Positions 23,641 to 35,817 of a stretch of DNA of 64,000 nt are shown in pieces. Position 1 is the stretch's first letter. Each line of letters opens with the position of its first letter. The notes beneath the pieces were generated by a model. That model saw only the letters and a list, made by a program, of their open reading frames with translations. It was not told the origin of the DNA and made no database searches. The position numbers and the translations under genes were made by a program. The DNA is from Isoetes taiwanensis. Taxonomy: Eukaryota > Streptophyta > Lycopodiopsida > Isoetales > Isoetaceae. The stretch is taken from contig JAJEKV010000033.1 of assembly GCA_021234155.1 (NCBI GenBank), positions 3,205,454 to 3,269,453 of the forward strand, read 5' to 3'.

Positions 23641-24860
23641 GAGATATTGCTGGAACAGGATAAGGCAAATAGGGAAAAGCTCTGGAAAAAACTCAAGAAG
23701 AGGCTCCAAAAGGGGTTAAGAAAAGGAGACAAGAATAGAACTGATGTGAGAAGAACGCCAAATAAGGAAGCCAACAGGAGATGCCAAATATATATCACTC
23801 ATCCTCTCCCAAGAATATCGATCTTAGGGTGTAGATCAATTGGCATTTCATGCTCCACTTCAACATATGAATGACCTTATATAAAGAATGGCCAATTCGT
23901 TGCACTCATAAGAATTTTTAGGGTGCTTAAAAGTTGCACTCATAAGAATTTTTAGGGTGCTTAAAATTTTCCCAAGGTTGAGGTATCATGTTATGGAAGT
24001 CGTGAAGGTTTTTGGATCATGTTGTGTAAATTTTGTCAATTGTGGACCTTCGCCTTGCTACACCCACGACAATATTTCCATCAATATGCCCTCGTCAAGC
24101 AAGCGAGATTCCCAAGCAATATGCTCTCGTCTTGCAATCGTTGCATTGCAAGATTGCATTGCATACTTGTAAGTCACAAAGTCGTGTAAGAAAATGCAAG
24201 GTTGCATGCATGCATGTAGGTCAATGTGTCGTGTGAGTTAATCGTCGCTGCAAAATTATCTTGTCGTTGGATGCCTACATGCTTTTAGAAATATTTAATA
24301 TATTGAAAACGACTACTACTTTCATAAATCCCCAATTTGTCAGTTGATTTATGTTCCTTCCTCTTTATATGGCTTTAATTAATATTCAGAACCAAAAACC
24401 CATTTCCATTGTATCATCACAATATTCCACTTATGTTCCTTCCTGCTTATACCGCTTTAGTTAACTATTCCCATTTCTAATGAATCATCACTATTTTGTA
24501 TATTTCAAAGCAATCATATACAACTAGAAGCACTCATATCTAAATACAATCATTGAAATTTGATAGACAAACACCATCAAAATTGCATGTTAATCTAGAA
24601 AAAACTAATGTACTAAGAATTTCTTATCTTCTTACATACGATAGAAGCATTCTCTTGTTTGTATCGCTTATTTTTTCCTTATCAATTATTTTAAGCCATT
24701 GATTTCCATTATATTCCCCAACATATTCCTTCTTATGCATTCTACATCATCCACCAAATCCGTGATGGGGTCAAATACCCATTTCCACCTCAGCATAAGT
24801 TAACCATTGCAACAAGTTGTTATGCAAGACAACATACACTCGTCTCATATAAATGACATG
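23641..24860. other. Gene-free AT-rich stretch
   Basis: Contains a tandem duplication of about 34 bp (ttgcactcataagaattttt, at about 23890-23965). Near 24188-24250 there is a segment (aaaatgcaaggttgcatgca ... gtgtcgtgtg ... atcgtcgctgca) that recurs just upstream of the Egt1-like gene at 52672-52743. No coding sequence is recognised. Confidence 0.45.
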
Positions 24861-24890
24861 CAATTAAGGGGATTTGAACCCCCCGCTAGA
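24861..24890 (-). other. tRNA- or SINE-like B-box sequence
   Basis: On the - strand the sequence GGGGGGTTCAAATCCCC looks like a tRNA T-arm (B box GGTTCAAATCC). The hAT-like MITE at 24899 has inserted a few bases away. With the MITE removed, the flanks join as a possible tRNA-derived SINE or tRNA pseudogene, but I could not fold a full cloverleaf. Confidence 0.3.
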
Positions 24891-25584
24891 CTAGGCAGCA
24901 GGGATAGGTTCTGTACGTACGAACTTAAAAATTTTGACGTTTAAAGTCAAAAATACGTATTTTATTGTTAAAAACATATTTCACGTATTTTTCTCTCGCA
25001 GTCGGAAAAAACAATTGCCACCTACGCAAAATCTTTTAAACCATGTATGCTTAAAAACCTTTCGCGTATGCGGTTTTAATAAAACTGTGGCACAAATTTA
25101 AAATTTGAATTTCGGCGTATCACGGTTTTCCATTGTTCAAGATAAAGGAATTGAAAAGCTGACGTCTGAAAATGTGAATTATCTCTCCCCCCCACCTTTT
25201 TTTGCGTACGCGAATTATACTATTTCGCGTACGCGAAACAACTTTTGCGTACGCAAAACAGTATAACTCGCGTACGCTTTTTTTTTCTCCTATACATGAA
25301 AAGGCGTTTTTTTCTTTTTCGCGTATGCAAATTATACTGTTTTACATACGCGAAACTGTATAATTTGCGTACGCAGTTTTTTTTCCCACCTTTTCGCGTA
25401 TGCGTTTTTCACTGTTTCGCGTACATGCTTTAGTTCTTTTCGCATATGCGAAAATCTTCCGGCATCGAAATTGTTTTTTGCCATATTTTTTTACATATTA
25501 TACGGTAAATTTGTGTCGTATCATACGAATAATACGTATTGCATATAAAACATACGGAGTATCGAACCTATTCCTGCTAGGCAG
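24891..25584. mobile_element. hAT-like MITE with 8-bp target duplication
   Basis: An 8-bp direct repeat, CTAGGCAG, at 24891-24898 and 25577-25584 encloses 678 bp. The terminal inverted repeats are CAGGGATAGGTTC (left) and GAACCTATTCCTG (right), with one mismatch. TIRs starting CAGGG and 8-bp duplications are typical of hAT elements. No transposase is encoded, so it is non-autonomous. The interior (about 25205-25450) is packed with gcgtacgc, ttcgcgta and gcgtatgc palindromes. Confidence 0.88.
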
Positions 25585-25821
25585 AGCTATAGGACCTGCA
25601 AGCATGCACACAACCTCTACACCTAGAAATCAAACCTCCAACAGAAGTCGTGGTTCCCATTCCGACAACCCTATTCTACATGCAAATCTGCAGAACTTCA
25701 ACCAGCAATCCATCCCTGTGTTAAATCATGACCATGTTCTTTTATATGTGCCTGCCAAAATGACAAAGCAACCACCTCAAATATTTTAGACATAACTTGT
25801 ATCTTAACACTGTTAAAACAA
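25585..25821. other. Non-coding flank of the copia element
   Basis: Nothing recognised. It is the pre-insertion sequence on the left of the copia element, ending in the putative target repeat aacaa. Confidence 0.4.
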
Positions 25822-26218
25822 TAGAGAATTATAAAGTGAATTGAGATGAGATACCTTCAAGAAAGGAATTTGAAATCCTACGTGAATAGCATATACACAT
25901 TTATATCAGATGCACCTTTCATTTATCATCTCGGCCAGCCCAAGCATCAAATCGATTATCAATTGATTTACGCTGTTTGAAACCATTCGACCTATCTTGT
26001 GGATTGATACCACCAACTTTATTCAGTCGATCCTATGCCAGCTCAGGCCATCGGTTGCATGCCAACTCGGCTCATTTGCTCTACGCCTCCACTTGGTTGT
26101 CTGGCTGCATTCTGCTATACTTTCCTTTTTCCTTACCTTTGGAGACCATGTTGCCTGGGTCATTCAAAACCTTCAACCTATAGCACATATATTATGAACA
26201 ATACATAATATTCCAACA
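25822..26218 (-). mobile_element. 3' LTR of the Ty1/copia element
   Basis: A 397-bp LTR reading on the - strand from TGTTGGAATATTATG to ...AATTCTCTA. It matches the interrupted LTR at 41831-44124 along its whole length. The flanking five bases are aacaa here and aacag at 44125-44129, a plausible target duplication with one change. A short purine-rich stretch on the - strand next to the TG end would be the polypurine tract. Confidence 0.9.
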
Positions 26219-26829
26219 TCCCTCATTAGAATATATGTGACAGATTATCCCCCTCTGAATTTTGAGTTGCAACTGAGTTATTGGCAGACTTGTAGCTATA
26301 TTAGACTTGCTATCGCCACTCAGTTGATTGCACTCTAGCGTTTTGCTTTAGGACATTAAACCTTGTTGAGTTGAATGCTTGTTAACAGATATGCATTTGC
26401 CCTTCTGTCACTATGTGCTTTACTTGCATTAAGCCTTTTGATATAGTATCTCTTACAAAATGCATCTATAGCTCTATATGTTTTGTCCTTTCATGCATGA
26501 CTGGATTCTTAGTCATTGCTACACAACGTGTACTACCTGGATATATATTTGTAGGCCCATTCAATTTTATATTCGACTCCTGCATTAGCCTTCTATTCCA
26601 AACAAGTTCCCATGCGACTAGAGAGGTTGCAATATACTCAGCCTCCGCAGTTGACAAAGCTACAGAGCTTTTCTTTTTGCGCTTCAAGAAATTGCATCAT
26701 TGTTAAGCATTAGCAAAAAACCTGAAGTTGAGTGTCTACTATCAAGGTCTCCATCCCAATCGACGTCTAAAAATGCCTCCAGCTTCATATCAACTTCTTT
26801 GTACACAAGCCGTCATTGATAGTGCCTTT
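26219..26829 (-). pseudogene. Copia RNase H and 3' untranslated region
   Basis: The - strand frame at 26466-26687 reads the copia RNase H motifs SSVALSTAEAEYIA, RRLMQESNI and AKNPV-like TKNPVMHERTKHIEL. Between this and the RT ending at 26830 the frame is broken. The remainder towards the LTR is untranslated. RNase H would degrade the RNA strand during reverse transcription. Confidence 0.85.
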
Positions 26830-27487
26830 TTAATATCTTAGAACCCTTTTGTCTGCAAGCCAATGTTGTCTTCCAGGATTTGTGCAAAACCTGCTCAACA
26901 TATTAACTGCATATACTATGTCTGGTTGTGTACCATTAGCTAAATATAGTAGACAACCTACTAATTCCTGATATGGTATTGCCTCCATTTCTTCAACTTC
27001 AGCTATTATTTTAGGAGACATATGACAGCGCAATTTGAGTCCAGGTATTATGGGCGAGCAAACTAGTTTGCAGCTCTGCATCAAGAATCTATCAAGAATT
27101 CCTTGAATGTTACTACTCTGAGTGACAGATAGAATTTTGTTCTTTCTATCTCTATGAATCTCCATACCAAGAAACATTCTAAGTTCACCTAGGTCAGTCA
27201 TTTTAAATCCTTGCTTCAGGATATTTTTGCTCCTATTCAAGCAACCTATATCATTTGAAATCATGATACAATCATTCACGTATAGGGCTATAATACAATA
27301 GTTCTTCCCTTCACAATAAACATATAAGTTCCCGTCATTCTTAAGTTTCTGAAACCCATGATTACACACGAAGGTGTTCATACATTTATACCATTGCCTG
27401 GGTGCTTGCCTTAGCCCATATACAGCTCGCTTAAGCTTCCATACAAGATTTTTTCCTTCTTCAAAGCCAGGCATATTTCTTCTCTTG
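26830..27487 (-). pseudogene. Copia reverse transcriptase, C-terminal part
   Basis: The frame reads GFEEGKNLVWKLKRAVYGLRQ, APRQWY, the catalytic region (normally YVDD, here ALYVNDCIMIS), DLGELRMFLGMEI and QELVGCLLYLANGTQPDI. The catalytic second Asp is changed (VND), so the enzyme is probably inactive even apart from the insertion that separates it from its N-terminal half at 27611. Confidence 0.88.
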
Positions 27488-27610
27488 AAAACCTTTCGAG
27501 GCAGGGGTTTTTTAATCCTTGTAGTAATGATTCATTGTATGGGTCCCATGACCTATTGGTCTCCGTGGACGTTAAAAAAACTATTCTATTCTATTCTATT
27601 CTATTCTATT
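27488..27610 (+). mobile_element. Very short LINE 3' fragment with (TATTC)n tail in the copia RT gene
   Basis: About 120 bp interrupt the copia RT between the codons for LNAELEE and GFEEGKN. On the + strand the insert reads cgaggcaggggttttttaat, then GGGTCCCATGACC, then TTGGTCTCCGTGGACGTTAAAA, then (CTATT)n at about 27583-27610. The same order is seen on the - strand at 45294-45390. It is the extreme 3' end of a LINE inserted by a heavily truncated event. Confidence 0.85.
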
Positions 27611-28338
27611 CCTCAAGCTCAGCATTAAGAAATGTTGTACTAACGTCCATACGATGCAGTTCTAGATTCATGGCATTAGCATATGATAATAACAATCTTA
27701 TACTCTGCATCTTAACTATAGATGAGAAAGTTTCTTGAAAATCAATACCCTGCTTTTGCAAAAAGTCTTGTGCGACCAGCCTCGCTTTATATTTCTTAGA
27801 TACTCCATCAACATCTGTTTTAATCTTAAAAATCCAACTGTTACCTATAATATTTTTACCTTTTGATTTTGGCACTAATTCATACGTGCTAGTTCATTTG
27901 AAAGAGTTGAGCCCATCCACCATTGCATCTTTCCAGCAGTTTGCATCATTTGCTTTCACCGCCTTCTCATACACATCAGGAACATTCAGTTCCAAAATAG
28001 CCATCAACAAAATTATGATGTGCTCTTGTTCAACTTCTCTTTATGCTATTCTTCTACTCCTTCCTGATTCTAATCTTCCATACTGTGAGCTGTCCGGACT
28101 ATATTTTGCTTGGAATCTTTTTGCTTCACTCCTTTTTCTGACGGTTTCTATTGGCTGCTCAAGATACTCTACTACTTGATCATGTGTATCACGATCTTGG
28201 CTTTGTACTTCAGAAAAATCAGCAGATGATATCATTTATAACATCGTCATCTTCTATTATGTCCGAGCTTATTGTGTCTTCTTACCCTTTATTTGTATGT
28301 TTTTTCTCATCCGTACACTACTTTTGTCACTGTACAAT
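27611..28338 (-). pseudogene. Copia RT N-terminal part and integrase-RT linker
   Basis: The frame from 27875 reads GNSWIFKIKTDVDGVSKKYKA, RLVAQDFLQKQGIDFQETFS and HRMDVSTTFLNAELEE, which are diagnostic for copia RT. Upstream (to about 28235) lies the linker that normally joins integrase and RT. The LINE at 28339-39590 separates this from the integrase. Confidence 0.88.
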
Positions 28339-28362
28339 ATAGAATAGAATAGAATAGAATAC
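28339..28362 (-). repeat. (TATTC)n tail of the 18S-bearing LINE
   Basis: On the - strand the LINE ends GGGACAATAATG followed by about five TATTC units, then copia sequence resumes. This marks the 3' end of the element. The tail type is shared with the LINE copies at 27488 and 45183. Confidence 0.8.
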
Positions 28363-28598
28363 ATTATTGTCCCTTGTGCCCTGAGGCCACTGGACTTGTG
28401 TAGCATGGGCGAGCTCCCTGATGGGGGCTACTAGCTCATCACGCTGTTTTATTGTAGCCTTTTCTGAAGGCTCACTTTTTTCTATTAATGCCGGCACCCT
28501 ACTTTGTTCCGGCGTCTAGGCCGTGCAGGTATGCGTCTATATCAAACAGCTTTAAGCTGTACATTTAATGGGCATCTGTGATTCGCCTCTTGAGCGAC

Positions 28599-29738
28599 TC
28601 ATATCGTAAGCCCTTTTTGTTCGTGTGCTTCCCGGTGTCTGTTCAGCATCTCTCGTATTGCATCTGCCAGATCTCTCATTGTTTCTGTCCTTGCCATCAT
28701 GGCATGTACTGGTTGTCCCCATCTTACTTTTCTGTACTTGTCCCTGATGTCTCTGTATGTTGGACACTCATTGAGCATGTGGTTTTCGTCCTCCACTTCC
28801 CTTCTGTCACAGATTCTGCATATTCTGTCATGTTTTTCTATTTTCCTCCACCTGTCCTTTTCAATTTTCAGATCATGGCACCCCATCCTAAATTTTGCTA
28901 GGGTGTCTCTTCTCCGTTTTCCAAGCATGTTATCTTGGTACATCTGTTGCCCTATCATCCGCTTTGGATTGAAGACTGTCATAAGCCAGAGTGTTTTAGG
29001 TCCTGTGTGCTTTTGCAACCATGCTCCCGTAGCTCTGCTTGCCCAATCCTCATTCCATTGGCCTTCATCGATCAGTTCGCTCAGATTCATCCCCATTTCT
29101 CTGGTCCATATTGCTACATCCCTAAACCATCCGCTGCTCGCGGTGATGTGTGACTTTGCTGATTCGTTGATCGCGATGCTCGCTAATTTCTCTGACTTTC
29201 CGCCTGCATTATTTCTTATGATGTATCTGATGGTCCTTTCCCATGCTCTCACCTCCATAGGTTTCTGACCTGTCTCATATACTATGGCTGTCAAAGGTGT
29301 GTTTGCTCTTAGTTTGAATTCCTGTTTATGCAGTTGTCTGAAAATACCTTCTTGCTTTTCCCATTTCTTGTCTGTTAGCCCCGGTCCCCAAGCTTCCGCC
29401 CCATATAGCTGCGTTGTGACGACTACTGCACTAAATAGGTAGCATTTGATTTCCCAGTCTATTATTCTAATTCTATTGCAGAAGTTTTTCATGTTGTAGT
29501 AGCTCCCAATGGCTGCTTGGAATCTAGCATCTGCCCCTTTCGCCCATTTCCCTGTGCCGTGTGTATCATACCCTAGGTATTTGTACTCTATTGCTTCTTC
29601 TAATTCTGTCCTCAGATATTTGAACGGCTTGTGGTTGTTCCTGTTACCAAAAAAGACTATTTTGGTTTTTGTAAGATTCACTATTAGCCCTCTCTTTTCA
29701 CAGAAGATCTCTAGTAGTTTCAGCAACCTGTGGTGTTC
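28599..29738 (-). pseudogene. LINE RT C-terminal part with CCHC finger
   Basis: The frame reads EHHRLLKLLEIFCEKRGLIV, LTKTKIVFFGN, YLGYDTHGTGKWAKG and TTQLYGAEAWGPG. It ends with CRICDRREVEDENHMLNECP, a C-x2-C...H-x4-C finger typical of LINE C-termini, and a TAA. The residues before EHHRLL follow on directly from MATKNK at 35979 on the other side of the 6.2-kb insertion. Apart from that insertion this half is open for 375 codons, so the LINE was recently intact. Confidence 0.9.
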
Positions 29739-30170
29739 TCATTGAGCTTTGTAAATATCGTTGAGTACAAATTGATTCCCCAACGGGGTATCATTATTGA
29801 AAAACACTTGAAATCTGCATGCTCCGAACTAGACAATCATCGAGAGCATGAGAAACTAGGGATACAAGATAAAAAATGATATATCCACCGCATTGTCCAT
29901 ACAAAATGTGGGAAATGTGATGATTGCTTCTCATCGGGATGAAAAACCCCGCCCTTTCGGGTTTTCGAGGAAAACCCTAATGAGAAACAATCGCCAACAC
30001 TCTTGAAGAATGCCGCTAGCATGCGTTCGCCGAGATGATGACGTTGACAACTGAAAGACCTGCAGGAAAATGACCTGCAATGGAATTTGAAAAGGAGAAT
30101 AACCCGTTAGAAAGTTAGAAGTTTCAGGCATAAGCCTGTGCCAAAGTGCAAAAATTAAGAATATAATAGC

Positions 30171-30392
30171 ACTCGGAGGCTCCAGGGCCACGCCGAGGAA
30201 GAAACAACAGCCGACCAATCGGGAACTATCCACGGAAAACCATCGCGGGAATCAACCAATTAGTGCTGTCTCGGAGGCTACAACGCCACGCCGAGAAAAA
30301 ATGAAATAACAAGTACTCTCGGAGGCTACAGCGCCACGCCGAGAAAGAACGATAAGTATGCCTCAGAGGCTACTATGCCACGCCGAGAAAAC
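30171..30392. repeat. Four hairpin units CTCGG...CCGAG
   Basis: Units beginning near 30171, 30268, 30315 and 30361 read CTCGGAGGCTACA(A/G)CGCC followed by ACGCCGAGAAA, with variants. The ends CTCGG and CCGAG pair, so each can form a short stem. Spacing is irregular (about 46-97 bp). Confidence 0.75.
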
Positions 30393-30477
30393 ATGAATAA
30401 TACACTTAAAGAATCTAGAAACAAACGGAACGATTGCCACCATCAAGTGCAGACAATCCACCAAGGGAGGGAGGGTG

Positions 30478-30638
30478 AGGGAAACTGATAGGATAGAGAA
30501 GAAGGAGAAATCTAGCTCAAGAGAACGCCGATGATAGAATAATGAAGAGAGGCTGAATAAATAGGAGGAGTGACAAAGGAACGTCCCCATCCAAGGAATG
30601 TCGGTTCTATTGCTATCGCAATAGAACCGTGGCATTCC
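30478..30638. repeat. Internal copy of the 160-bp direct repeat
   Basis: Starts gaaactgataggatagagaa and ends ...gtggcattcc. It is nearly identical to 35818-35978, with one clear difference (tagaat versus tagaac). In this copy the terminal hairpin is extended on both sides (ccatcc...ggatgg), giving an imperfect stem of almost 30 bp. In the right copy the stem is cut short at the junction with the LINE. Confidence 0.9.
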
Positions 30639-33600
30639 TAGGATGGGTCCTATGATAGGCATATACTGGCCGATAGAAGAGGAACAAACTCAAAAAACTA
30701 CTCAGCATGGAGACTGAAAAGAAGAGAAGCTAAAGAGAAATATAGTATAAAGAAAGGGAGAAACGAGTCTACAAGGGTCACTGGAAAAGAATGCACAGAT
30801 AAGGCTGATGGGACAGCGGAACAAAATGGTTCTAAAAATTGCAACAACAAAGGACAAGAACAGACAAAACATCGAAAAGCCGATGGGAGGAATGACGAGT
30901 GAAGAAGAACACATAGAAAGGAAGAACATAATACGCTAGAAAAGGAGCCAGGTACGTGGAAGCCAGAACGGATAGTGGCATGGGAAACAAGGCGACTAAG
31001 AAAACAGGCAAGTGAAGCAAAGTAAAAAAGGTCAGAATAAAAGAGAGTGGAAAAGAAAAAGAGGAGAAGGTGGAAGGAGACAAAACTCAGCAGGAAGCGC
31101 GGGCGGAGAAAAGGAAACAGTACGAACAAACAATGAAAAAACACACACGGAGCAAATGAATACATGGAATAAAAAGAAGGATAGAAACACGAACCAACAA
31201 GGAACTAAAAGAGCAAGTCAACAAAAAGAAAAATGGTAGAATAGGATGGCTAGAATACACAGGCAAATGGGACAAACAAAAGGCTGAGCAAGGCTATGGA
31301 GTAACCGAGATAATCAGAGCCGTCGAAAGAACAAAAAGGAAGAGAATAAGGGGGGGCAACAAAGCAAAATAGAGAATAGATTAAAGGAGCAAATAAGAAA
31401 AACGAGGCGAAGAAGAGGGGACAAGAAGCGAAAGAAGAAACAGCCGAATGGGTCAAATGAAAAAATGCAGATATGACCAAGGGACAAGAGAGAAAACGTA
31501 AAAAAAAAAAGAGACAATGGAGAAAATGTAACAAAACCATAGAGTTATCAAACATAAGAAGAGAACTAGGCAGGAAAATCGAAAAAAATAAGGCCTACGA
31601 TGCTAAACTAAAAACATGGTAAAGAGTCAAATAAAGGCAAAAGGAAACAAGTAGGAAACCATGGAACAACCGATACCAAACTATGACAATAAAAGAAGAA
31701 GGTGACAATGCAACAACTCAGAAGTGACCAAGGGCATCAAAACCAAGGGCAAACAAGAAAATGGAGCAAACACAGGTGACAATGTGCATGATAGATAGAT
31801 AACGTCACGCAACAAGAAAGAAATGAATTAAGCAATAACTTGAAAGCTCATGAAAAACAATAGATTGAAAGTTGACATTATAAAAAGGAGGTCAAATGGG
31901 AGAAGTAGGGTACGAATAAAAAAGGCCAAACAAGAAGGCATGTGATATATAGAGAAACAAAGGACCTAAAGGCACAAAGCACATGGAAACCAAGAATAAT
32001 AGATAGACAGATAGTATTTAATATCACGCCATGGAATGAACAGACGGGACTAGCAAACAAACTGAGACTAATGAAACAACAACGAGCGGAAGGACTAAAC
32101 TAACAAACAAGTTCGAGAAAAGACAAAAAACTAGAATAAGGACATTAAGCAGCAAAGTGGAGTAATCTAGAGCGAAGGACAAAAAGACGAAGTATAATAA
32201 CAGGATGCAAAAGCCGCCGCATGAAACAACCAAAACAAGGATATTAATGAAGTTAGAGGGACCATCATAGAACAAAAATATTAAGGAAAACCTATCCATG
32301 TGAAGCTCAGCATCCTCAAAAGAACTTAAGAAAAACCAAGAGCAAATGTAAGCAAAGACATGAAGGGACAACGGTCTAACAAAGTCGACTGGATGAAAAG
32401 GGGCAACCCAAAGAAAGGACCAAATTAGAATACATATGACCAACTACACGAACTCTATATAACTTGCACAGAGCGAGACATCGGAGTAAGGACCAACCAT
32501 TAAGAGGATCAGAAACGGAAGAGCAAAGGAACACAAATCCATCGATATCACAAAAGTTACTAGAGAAATTCACGAACGTGGAAACAACGAAAACATGTGG
32601 AAACCTAGACGCGTAAGACCATAGAGAGGATCAGAAATAGAAGAGCAATGACGGAATACAAATTCATCGATATCACAAAAGTTATAAGAGAAGTGGTTGA
32701 GGTAACTCCAGATGTACACATAGATGTAGGATGGTAGAAACCACAAAGTCTACGAACAATATGCAGGATATCCCAAATATGCATCCAGTGATCAAATAAA
32801 ACAAATGAGCTATAAAGGATACCAACTAAAAAATGGATTTAACACCCGCACATATCTAAAGAAGAAAAATACATCAGATGAAAATCATATAGGCACATGT
32901 AAAAAGCCTAAGGACCACAAACAACTATGTAGTACAAGTGTTATCTACCAAATGCACCTGACCAAAAAATGCATCAAACATACTATGTAGAATATCGAAG
33001 GACCAAGGAAACTACCTGAAATAGAATAGAATAGACAACTAGACTAATGTCTCCAGAATAGACGAGATGACAATATTTGATGTAAACATCACCCATCCAT
33101 CTACGTAGCACATCATATACAAAACATAGAGCAAAAAGCGATGGCACAGAGAACCAAACCCCGGATAGATTTCGGATATAAATGAAGAATGAGACACTGT
33201 ACTAACAAATAAACAAGTTCCCTTGAAAGCAACCATAAATGAGAACAATATATAGAGATATAGCACGCGATAGCGAGAATGACTAATAAAAATAATAGAA
33301 AACCGAACCTGTAGTCGCAAATTATTCAAAGATCATAAAGTACCGACTGCTTGATGGAGGAATCGTATGACTCATGAGGCGGCCTTGAGCCGATATCAAA
33401 AAGGCGAAACGAAAAAGCAAATGTTCCATGCGTGACAAATAGGAAAAAATGTCCAAAGGGCAATAAACTCAAACTTGCATCTAGGCCACATCCAGGAATG
33501 AAAGATGACATATGTTCAGTGGGGAACTCGAATCTGAAGAAAAATGAACAGTTGCAGAAGCTACAAACCGCAGGGCCTATTTACCGCATGAGCAATGGCA

Positions 33601-35817
33601 CTTGCTTGTGTATATCGGCCAACATAAGGTCACATGATAAGTAGGATCAAAAGAGTAATAGCCCATGGAACCAATACGACAAAAATGAAATTAAAGGGAC
33701 AAATTGCAAGGAATAGACGCGACAAGAAACCAATAGAACTAAGGAAGCAATAACAAATGGACGAAACGAAATTATGGTTGAAAAAAGCGAGCTATACGAC
33801 ACCCATGGAACAAATCGTATGCAAAGGAGACCAGAAGGAACAAAGTAGCCGCTATGCATATAGAACCGCTAAGGGAATCTTCAACTTGAACAAGAGCTTC
33901 CAACAATGGGACCATTTAACTGACCTAAGATGGACTTGAAAAAATAAAAAGCATCTTGACACAATGCATTGATAGCAAGGAACGAAAGGATTCCAACTTA
34001 GATCTATGGAGCCAACCCTTGCAACTCCACCAACAAGCAAAACACACAAAATAATTCTCAAATGACTTAGTTAACTACAAGCCGTGCGTGATAGAAGAAG
34101 TGAAAGAACTAACAATGTGAAAATGACAAAAACCACATGTTACGAACCGAACAAATATAGACGTCGTATAATCGTATAATCGATAAACATTGTATGGGGT
34201 GTGCTTCGCTAGGTCAAATAAACAAAGCATGAAGAAAAAAGCAACGCCGTTGGACCTGGAAGAGACTGCCCCACTAATCATATGAGATACGAATAACAAT
34301 TGCCACCGACAACCGAAAAATCAAGGCCACAATAGGAATTTAAAGGGAATTTGGACCCTGGTATCCAGGGTAGAAAAATGAAAATGAAAATACTGGGTCC
34401 CGGTATCCCGACATCTTTGAACTCCGGGCTTCTGATTTAAGAAGCAAAGCGGTGGAGGCCGTGAAGCTCCTCGAACTGTCTAGATGGGCAAAAGCATGGC
34501 CTCCCGGTCTTTTCGAGCAAGAGGGATTCGACACCAAAGGGACAGAATCGTCATACAGTCCCGACTCAATCGGCCCGGATTCGACACCAAAGGGGATGAA
34601 TCGATACAGACGAAACCAAAGACACAGAACTGGTGGACTTATTACCTAGATGAAACCCAATCGCAAATAGGCTATACTAGTTAAGACCGCCACCAACATG
34701 CAAGGGGCTTAAATCAATCCAACGAATCGAGAATGAAACCGATGATTAAAACTTACTGGAACAACTCCATGGGACAGGGAAAGCTTGATGAGCAAAGCAG
34801 AGAGTTTTGAGGACATGTGCCTATGCCAAATCCGGATGGAGGTGCACGAGGATCCTTGCGAGAATAGAATAACTCAAAGCAGGATCCGCCGTGCCATGGC
34901 ATCCGTCAAGGAAGCCAACCAAAACCACGTGGTTCGCCGCCATCATATATCACAATGAAAAATTAACAAATAACACGGTTTGGAAATCTAAGGGCGATCA
35001 AATAAGCGAAAGGTGGTTAGCATCCCCGATGTACCACCCGATTCAGAAGCAAAAAAACGATGAAGGGAGGCTGAAATAGAAAGGAAAAGGCGAGGATGAG
35101 CTCTATGCTAACTTATGCACCACCGAGCGAGTAAATGGCACCACCTGCACCAATTTTTATCTCTCTGGCTAAACCAAACCCATCTAAAGACATAGCTTTC
35201 ATGAATCGATATGAATTTACAAGGATGAATTCTTATAACTTATGGACCGACACTATCTAAAGACCCAACCGGACTCTATGGCTTCCGAGAGAAAAGTCGT
35301 CTCCGCTCCACGCCGCCATCACCCCCCGCAAACACATAATCGATCGACCAACATCCCACAGGCCTCGAACCGCGCGAGGGATCCGACTAGTTTCAATGGG
35401 GCCGAAATACCAAAATGAGTCTAGTTTGGTCGTGATTCTTAGCGGAACCATCTCCGCCCCAATCCAAAGCCGAAAAACCCTTCTCCGATGGAACCCGGCT
35501 GCCGCTTCAAGGTAATTGAATCCAGCGTAAAAAAATACTATACTTTGAGCATGCGGAAACCAAATCCTAATCCCGGTTATCAAACAACCACCGTTAGGAA
35601 CCGAAGCCAATCAAATGTGTATACCTCACCGACGAGGTTAGGCAAATTGGAAACAGATCGAGGCTTGATAGAACGCAAACTCCGATCATCCATCGAGAAG
35701 AGTAATCGACAAAGGAGAAAACGGAAACCGCCGGATCTCAAAAGATAAAAAGAGCTACCGAACCGCAAATCCAACTGCAAGCAGAAAGAGCAAGAGCAAG
35801 AAGAATGAAATTGGTAG

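Noticed and set aside
30700-34300. Many - strand ORFs rich in Phe, Leu, Ser and Cys (for example 30698-31165, 32024-32443)
   Set aside because: They are the complement of an A-rich, T-poor strand, which lacks stops on one side by composition. No motifs or conserved lengths.
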